Assembly (NCBI GenBank): GCA_036172665.1
Contig: CM069872.1
Span: 38,302,101-38,366,100, forward strand
DNA: 64,000 nucleotides
Direction of reading: 5' to 3'
Source of the DNA: Prosopocoilus inquinatus
Lineage: Eukaryota > Arthropoda > Insecta > Coleoptera > Lucanidae
The position numbers and the translations under genes are program-made. The notes under the pieces are model-generated. The model did not search any database. It was not told where the DNA came from and saw only the letters and a list, made by a program, of their open reading frames with translations. This document shows, piece after piece, positions 57,534-64,000 of this stretch (within the stretch, counting starts at the first letter, position 1; every line of letters begins with the position of its first letter).

Positions 57534-59589
57534 CTACTCGTCTTAATTGGATAAAGTCGTAGTTTGAATTTAGTAAACGAAGTCCAAATATTAATGTTCA
57601 TTAAATATTCACGCGGTGGCATAATGTTTGATTGCCTAAAACTGAACAGTATTAATTAAAATATCGTGAATGATTTCGTTTAGTTATTGAGACCGTAATA
57701 TAGGTATACACTTTCTTATCTAGCTTTATCCGAAAGAAAAAGCGACAAACAGTGTCAGAGTTTATCATCGATTTCAATATCTTCCAATTACGTAAACAGT
57801 GAATGACTGCTCTCGCTTGATTTCTCCATGACTTTTTTTATCAAACGATTGTTAATTTTATAGACGAAAAGAAACTGCATTTTCATGTATGTACAAGAGT
57901 GTATTAATTGAATGGGCAGGTAAGTCAGGGCCGGACTGATTTGACATATGCATCTCATTGAATTAATTAAGGACGGACAATTTGGAGGTCGATCAAGTTA
58001 ATCAATTCATCTGAGGATGGGAATCTATTTCGTACACTGAGAAAAACGGTCAAGGACTTTTGGTACCGGGCGGACAGGAATTCGCCGAATCGAACGTGAA
58101 TCCATGCGAAACGATTAGTTCTGGGGAGCACAGAGGTTATGTTTAATTAGGAAACTAGCGGAACGGTATAATTACACATGACGCTGCCCGCGAATCCGTA
58201 ACGAAAAACACCTCGATGTTGATGTAACAAAACAAATTAAAACAGGATTTAGTCGTAATAATTATAGGATGTCGTTAATCACTCAACGATTCTTTAATTG
58301 TTCGTTTTTCTGTTTTAAGTAGCGAATGTAATAGGGACAATAAAGTGTGATTCAAATAAACACCCTGTAGTTGTCTTTGCTGACTTATTCGGCGGGTCTA
58401 ATTACCCACTTGATTGGTTACTTCCTATGTTTTAGCTTAGGACAAAGATTTAGAGAATAACAGACACAACATTTTCTAAATTTTAACAACACAGATTAGT
58501 GGTATCTTTGGTAAGGCTGTTGCTGAAATAACTTTGTATCTTCTGTAATCTCATTTGCTTTAATAGTGAGATACAGAAATGCATCCTATATAAATTTTGT
58601 ACCTACTTTGAGCGACGGACCCTGTATATCAGTTAGCATTGGATTAGCATTAGTATTTACCAGGACTTTGTATTAAAACTTGCTCTAAATTAAAAACAAG
58701 TACACAATTCGTTCTAAAATTGATTGATTGCTCCTATGCTTATAGTCCTGTCTTGTTCATCAAACCTTCGGCCATTACATTTTCTTAAATTTAATTTTCG
58801 ATTTTAATCACATTAAGAGCCCTTTTTAAATATTAGGACCTATCCTGACACTCATCGCATCTACTTTAATATAAAGATTCCTATTACTTTGTGTTGCACG
58901 GGATGTTAATTATAATTCATTAATAGCATAGAAATTAAAACAAATAACTTATCTTACGAAAATAAGTTGGTTTTGGTGAGTGAGTATCTTAATTAGGGTC
59001 TGAATGGTGTTGAAAAATGTTGTAATTTTTCAAACTCTCGCTTTACAATAAAGTTCGTTGGTTTGTTGATTCGACCAGCACATTTCGCATACTTTGTTAA
59101 TGCGCAATTAGTTGACTTATACTTAAGTTAAAAATATTAGTTTGATTCCTTTATGGATGCAGAAGATATAGACAAAAAATAATATTTTTAGGGCTTATAC
59201 ATCCCTTGACGATTCACTCTGAAATATCGGGAAACTTTTCTGAATCACGGTGTATAATATACGCAAATACCTGTCGTTATTTCAGCTATTAAACGTGAAC
59301 TGTTTTGGTTAAGGAATTTCTTTGTGAGTAACTTTAAACAAGCCAAAAACCTTTCTATATACTTTTCGTGGAACGTATAAATAAATATTTACGTTCGCTT
59401 TGTGTTTAAATGAATAAGTTAATTACTAATGAATTCATCTTCTTTTAAAAAGGAATGAATTTAAAAAAATATTGCTCGAACGATCTTCTGTAACTTCTAA
59501 TAGGGAGATTGAAAACTGAAAAGTTCTCGGCCTGAAGTGTTTACAGATGAAAGAAAAAAAATTATGCAATTTTTATTTCCAACATGAAG

Positions 59590-59735
59590 TGGTCTATTCT
59601 GTATCAAAACCTTAAATTTAAAAGGGTGTTAAATTTTGTTGCTACGGTAACCACCAATCTGTCAAACAAAAATTTTTAAATTTTAAAGGACTTCTAAATT
59701 TTAACAGTCCGTTAATAAGTTACAGAATCCGCCCC
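59590..59735. mobile_element. diverged copy of the 6677 MITE family
   Basis: GGTCTATTCTGTATC, CTTAAATTTAAAAGG, GTTGCTACGGTAACCACC and the right end TTACAGAATCCGCCCC parallel the elements near 6.7 kb. Confidence 0.7.
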
Positions 59736-60269
59736 AAACTCCTTTTAATTGAAACAGTTTCTCACACCTGAAAATATTCGCCTTCATATCTTCATCGTCT
59801 TCAAACCCGAGAGTCTGTTTTGATGTTACTTTTAATAAAAAGAGTCTCGAGGAGTCAGGTTTGGAATGTAAAGTGAAGAAGGTGCACAATTGAGGAATTG
59901 AAACTTGGCAAAAAAGAAAAGAAAATAAAACCCGGTTTGAACCAGAAGCTCCAGTGAAGAAAGTATTCAATTTTGTAACCTATGCAACAACCAGATAGGA
60001 TGGCTCATGGAATCAAGCATTTTTCAACCCCCCTCGTCCTTAACATATTACTGCAAATTAGTAAATAAATAAAAATCTCTTAAACAATCAGTTTCTAAAC
60101 TACTGTCTCCTCTAACTATTCTCAGTTCTTATAAGATTAGTCTGTGTGTACCTATTAAAGATGGTCGAAAACAATTCGGAAGTAAATTAATCCGGTAAAA
60201 TATATTTTGTTTATTTGTTTAATTGCTAACAGTTTACAGTCTGCCTCATTTATAACTATTATTAGTTCG

Positions 60270-60790
60270 GAAATTAGTCTTGAATTAAAAAAAGATCAGC
60301 TAAATTGTTTATAAGAGTTCATTAATTTCTATTTGTGCTTCATGTTATTCATAAAACTTGAAGACCCCAGTAGTTCTTCTTCATCATTCTTCCTTCATAC
60401 TGATTGTTAAAAACAGCAAAACAACAGAACAAAACGTCCAAAAGTCCGAGAAACGTCTGTAAAACCGTCGCAAAAAAAGAAATAGGGCCTCATCTGAACC
60501 AGATTAAAACCCAATTAAAAAAAGATCTGCAATATTGCGTGTAACAATTTTTATATTTTTGTTTCTTCTTCATGTTATACCGTAACTTGAAAACTTGAAG
60601 ATCTCAGTAGTCCGTCTTCAACATTCTTCCTTCATTATTAAATTACTACTGCTTGTTGATTAATAACAGAAAAAACAACAAAACCGAACAGAACATCAGA
60701 AGTCTGAGGAGCGTTTGTTGGAACGTCTCATAAAAAGAAATTAGGGCCCGATTTGAATCAGAATCTCAGTGAAGATTAAAAAGTGAATTT
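60270..60790. repeat. diverged tandem repeat, two units of about 240 bp
   Basis: Both units contain AAAAAAAGATC.GC, TTCATGTTAT, ACTTGAAGA.C.CAGTAG, ATTCTTCCTTCAT, AACAACA.AAC.GAACA and AGAAAT(A)GGGC. A third, weaker relative may lie at 59740-59960. Confidence 0.65.
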
Positions 60791-61184
60791 TAAAATCAAA
60801 CTATTAAAGTACATCTAATAAAAGTTGAAATTTGTTAACTTATTGGTTCATCGAAGTGAGAGAGACAGGCTATCATAGTTTACGTTCATTGGTTGAATCG
60901 ATACTTTTTTGTCACTGTTCCGAAGAAATTGTAACAAATTTTGATAGATCTAAAATGGCTCAACACATAATTATGTAAAATAAATGGAATCATTAAAAAA
61001 ATGCCTATTCACTGTTAATATTTTAATTTATAATTTTTGAACAAATATGTACAGAAATAATAAAACTTGTTAAATTTATAACTAAAAACTGAGGACTTAT
61101 TTTCGGAGCGATTGTTTTCTACGATTTTGTATAAAAAAAAAACAATGGATGAAATTATTCGATCTATTATTATAGAAAAATATA

Positions 61185-62142
61185 CCGGGTGGGAAAGTTT
61201 CAAACCCGAACATAGCAAACTAGTATTGAAAACTATGTTATGTGAATTGCTGCTCACCAAATTATGGACAATATTATCGTGTTAAAATTATTCCTAAATA
61301 TTAATACTTTCGGAATATAAATTAATTTTTCAAATTTTAAACGAAAAATTTAGTCGCCTATGTCAGATTTGAAACTTTCAGTTCTTTCAGTTAATGGAAA
61401 ATAATTTACACGTCATGCGTCAGTCAAAAAGTATGAATTACTGTACAGAGTAAATAATAGGTAGGTACTCTTGTCGTTTAAGTTATAACAATTCTTTCTT
61501 TCTTTATTAGAATGATAATTGTTTTCTACGTCATTGCAGACAAAAATACAGTTGTTTCTGATACTATCAATAAACTTAACGGGATGCCATGGGCAATCGA
61601 AATCGACACAACATGTCGATACTAAATCAATCTTAAATTCAATTGTACTAAGAATTAAATAAGTTTCACACTGTTCAAGAATACGTAACACACAACTATA
61701 AAGAATATTTAAAAAAAAAACCACATCAATTTCACAAATTCAGTTGACATCAACATTGTCTTGAAATTAACAAGAAAAGTAGAAAGTATTTTGTGAAGTA
61801 ATGCAGGTGGAAATAAATAAATCATAACAGTTTTTGCTACACAGATGAATGGAATTTTATTTTGAATAAGAAGCATATTGTACAAAATTCTGGTTATTGA
61901 ATTGCAAACTTCAAATCTGACATAAGGCGCCTACATTTTTCATTTGAAATTAAAAAATCTAATTTCTATTTCAAAAGTATTAACTCAATAGAAATCATTT
62001 GAACACGATAATATTGGCCTTAATTTTCTCTTTCATTTAATACCACTACCATTTTTGTATCTTTAAATGGCGAGCAGTAATCTGCAGAAACGTAGTTCTC
62101 AATGCAGGTTTACTATGTTCGGGTTTGAAACTTTCCACCCGG
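61185..62142. mobile_element. 958-bp TA-flanked non-autonomous DNA transposon
   Basis: CCGGGTGGGAAAGTTTCAAA and CCCGAACATAG are mirrored perfectly at 62112-62142 and flanked by TA. A second inverted pair (CGCCTATGTCAGATTTGAA at about 61353, TTCAAATCTGACATAAGGCG at about 61911) lies inside. No transposase. Confidence 0.9.
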
Positions 62143-62340
62143 TATAAAAATTCAGGATATTTTTTTCAGAAATGCATTTTTGATTCACTTGCACTGTGTT
62201 GCACTCAGAGTATCTTTATCACGAATTATTTATTATACATAAGGTTAAAAGTTAAAACAACATGCTCTAAGTGCAATCATTAATCGTTGTGGGCATATAA
62301 TTTATTCAATAAATGAATGAACTTTTATCATCGTAAAAAC

Positions 62341-62390
62341 AATGCAAAATCAGGTCAAAAAGCGATTGTAGGATGTTGCTCTTTAAGCTT
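62341..62390 (+). repeat. short fragment of the 315-bp hammerhead repeat
   Basis: AATCAGGTCAAAAAGCGATT and GTAGGATGTTGCT align with 51336-51365; the rest of the unit is absent. Confidence 0.6.
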
Positions 62391-63507
62391 TTCGTAAAAA
62401 CAACACATAAAAAATAACGGAGGGGTGCAGCTGTCTTGACTACGAATGGTTTTCTGGCGAAGTGGCTGATGAGTTGTGAGACTTGGAGAAACGTAGTCCC
62501 TGATTTGTCTCTCTGGTTCGGTTGTAACTCTTCAGAAAGCGGTCGAATCCAAGAGGGTAGAGTTGCCCACGTACTTGACTTGAATGGCTGCGTCTTCTGG
62601 TCTTCGTTGATGACTTAAGTTGCGGTAGACACGTACTAGGCTGGCTGACTGCGTGTGGGAACAGCGTCAGCTGGTGTGTAAGTGTAGAACTGTGGGGTTT
62701 CGTCTGACTACAATAATAGAACGTTGGGCAAATGAATGTACAAAATAACCTGACTACAGTAATAGAGCGCTAGCTATTATGCTTGTGCGGTGTGTTAACG
62801 CCGGACTACAAGAGAGAGCGCGCGACGCAGGTGTGATCCTGTCAGTGTAGGCGCTGGCAAAAAACTGATTCGAATCGGCTCTGCGTCGATATTTATATAC
62901 GTTTGATTTTATTTAATTCTGTATTATTGGATGGACTGTCGTTCGAATCAGCGGTGATTGTAGTCAATCCTTATTGCTTATCCTTATCCTACGGTAGTTG
63001 CCGTAGTGACCAGATGAAATACGCAATACTATTCGCTAGCTAATCAGAAATCGAATGCAATTGCTTCCAAATTTGCTAAATTATTATGTAAATACATAAA
63101 AAAAAATTTACTCTCTATTTTCTACGCTCTCCCAAAACGGTATAGCGTATTTTCAGTCATGCTCTTTCGCTATCACCAAAGGGAAAACCGAACGTACGGA
63201 GATAGAGAGAAGCAATCTGCTCTTGCTGGCTTTTCTACCTCTGTTTTATACAAACACGTTGACATTAGCAGTTCTCGTTTCAATGAGCGGAGTAGCATCG
63301 AGTAGAACAGATCTGCAAGCGTTCTTTTCGTTTAAAGTGAACTGAGCCTTGGCTGTGCTACTCTACCTTCCCCTTACCGCTGAAGCACTGAGAAATTGTA
63401 CGGTCAGTTTCGATTAGTTAGGCGTTTGAGGTTAGGTGCTTAATACGGTCTTTTCGTGTCGGCGATGGGATTAGATCAGTTCAGATCATTTCAAGTTCAG
63501 ATCACTT
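62391..63507. other. GC-richer region, possible promoter of a downstream gene
   Basis: 62430-62900 is less AT-rich than its surroundings but has no long frame; it could be a 5' UTR, a solo LTR or regulatory DNA. At about 63402 GGTCAGTTTCG fits an insect initiator about 105 nt before the ATG at 63508. Confidence 0.3.
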
Positions 63508-63571
63508 ATGAAACGAAAACACCTGTTGTATACTTCGATCTTTTTTTTACTTTTCGTTGTTTTGTGCTCAG
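63508..63571 (+). CDS. candidate first coding exon (signal peptide) of an unidentified gene
   Basis: ATG at 63508 begins MKRKHLLYTSIFFLLFVVLCS, a textbook secretory signal, ending at a CTCAG/GTAACC donor (GT at 63572). The gene would continue past the window or in unrecognised exons. It does not resemble exon 1 of the cSPH genes (no IFG motif or clip half), so identity is open. Confidence 0.35.
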
Positions 63572-63783
63572 GTAACCGGTCTCTTGTCTTGTCTATTTCT
63601 TCTTTTTTTTTATGCATTCAAAGATACACAATTCCACTGCTGATTTCGTGTTTGTATCGACGGTCGTCATCAGGCGTTTATGGAAACTCCAATCCGATTA
63701 CCGATCATTATTACTTTTCTCACTATTACATGTACAAAGTCTTTATGTGTTATTCTCCCTCGCATTTTTACTCGAGTTTTATC

Positions 63784-64000
63784 CGATTTCTTCGACCCCT
63801 CATAAATTTATCTGCCATATAATATCCTAGGGAATCATTATCGACACAATGGTTTCCAGGGATATTACCTGGCTGAGGCCCGATTTCTTCACCTCTTGAT
63901 AAATTTATCTGCTAGTTAAAATCCTCGGAAACTATTATCGATACAATGGTTTCCAAGGAGAATACCTCACAGATAAATTTATCAAAAGGTGAAGAAATCG
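63784..64000. mobile_element. inverted/tandem repeat element cut by the window end
   Basis: A 97-bp unit starting CGATTTCTTC and containing ATAAATTTATCTGC occurs at 63784-63880 and 63881-63977. The last 30 bases (AGATAAATTTATC...GAAGAAATCG) are the inverse of its start, forming a palindromic element. Confidence 0.7.

Larger units (their letters stand above)
57534..61184. other. intergenic, no gene seen
   Basis: Beyond gene 10 the array ends. The stretch holds a MITE (59590-59735) and a diverged tandem repeat (60270-60790). A moderately GC-richer block at 57950-58220 has no open frame worth calling and could be regulatory. Confidence 0.4.

Noticed and set aside
62460..62500. CTGATGA...GAAACGTA resembling another hammerhead
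   Set aside because: The intervening segment cannot form stem II and no stem I is present.

Overview
The window is eukaryotic, AT-rich DNA from an insect, most probably a beetle. The evidence is short (52-61 nt) GT-AG introns, many small inverted-repeat transposons, and a family of secreted clip-domain serine protease homologs (cSPHs) of the PPAF-II / masquerade-like type known from beetle prophenoloxidase activation. The order is an inference; nothing in the sequence names a species.

The backbone is a tandem array, all on the + strand, of ten apparently intact cSPH genes plus one dead copy: gene 1 (7.2 kb), 2 (9.7), 3 (17.7), 4 (21.5), 5 (34.0), 6 (36.2), pseudogene 5psi (38.8), 7 (40.2), 8 (44.2), 9 (52.6) and 10 (56.3). 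Each has two coding exons. Exon 1 encodes a signal peptide, a short spacer with an IFG-like motif and the first half of the clip. A phase-2 intron sits in the same codon of the clip (the Arg of IDIR, Lys in gene 9). Exon 2 encodes the clip C-terminus and a trypsin-like domain. In all ten the catalytic Ser is Gly (GDGGSPL or GDGGGPL), and in genes 7 and 8 the catalytic Asp is also Asn. The products are therefore predicted secreted, non-proteolytic cofactors or regulators of a haemolymph protease cascade such as melanisation. Genes 6-9 form a subgroup with an extra Cys-x-Cys in front of the clip. Genes 5 and 6 were duplicated together as a 4.75 kb block (33035-37787 to 37788-41784): gene 7 survived and 5psi decayed.

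The long gaps are filled with mobile DNA. These include a degenerate ZMYM1-like hAT transposon (47448-52125, perfect 8-bp target duplication); a non-autonomous hAT (30178-31459); a 1.86 kb long-inverted-repeat element (13388-15247); at least five smaller TA-flanked elements; a Tc1 remnant; and a broken cytochrome P450 gene (2.9-3.8 kb).

The most unusual object is nested inside the hAT element. Four copies of a unit of about 315 bp, two on each strand around a perfect palindrome, each carry a complete type I hammerhead ribozyme: CUGAAGA, stem II, GAAA, a 3-bp stem III, the GUC cleavage triplet and a long stem I. On each strand the two predicted cleavage sites are exactly 315 nt apart. This is the architecture of an animal retrozyme (small circular RNA retroelement). 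A further diverged hammerhead lies at 11.2 kb, and ribozyme-less fragments of the unit lie at 1.5, 30.7 and 62.3 kb.
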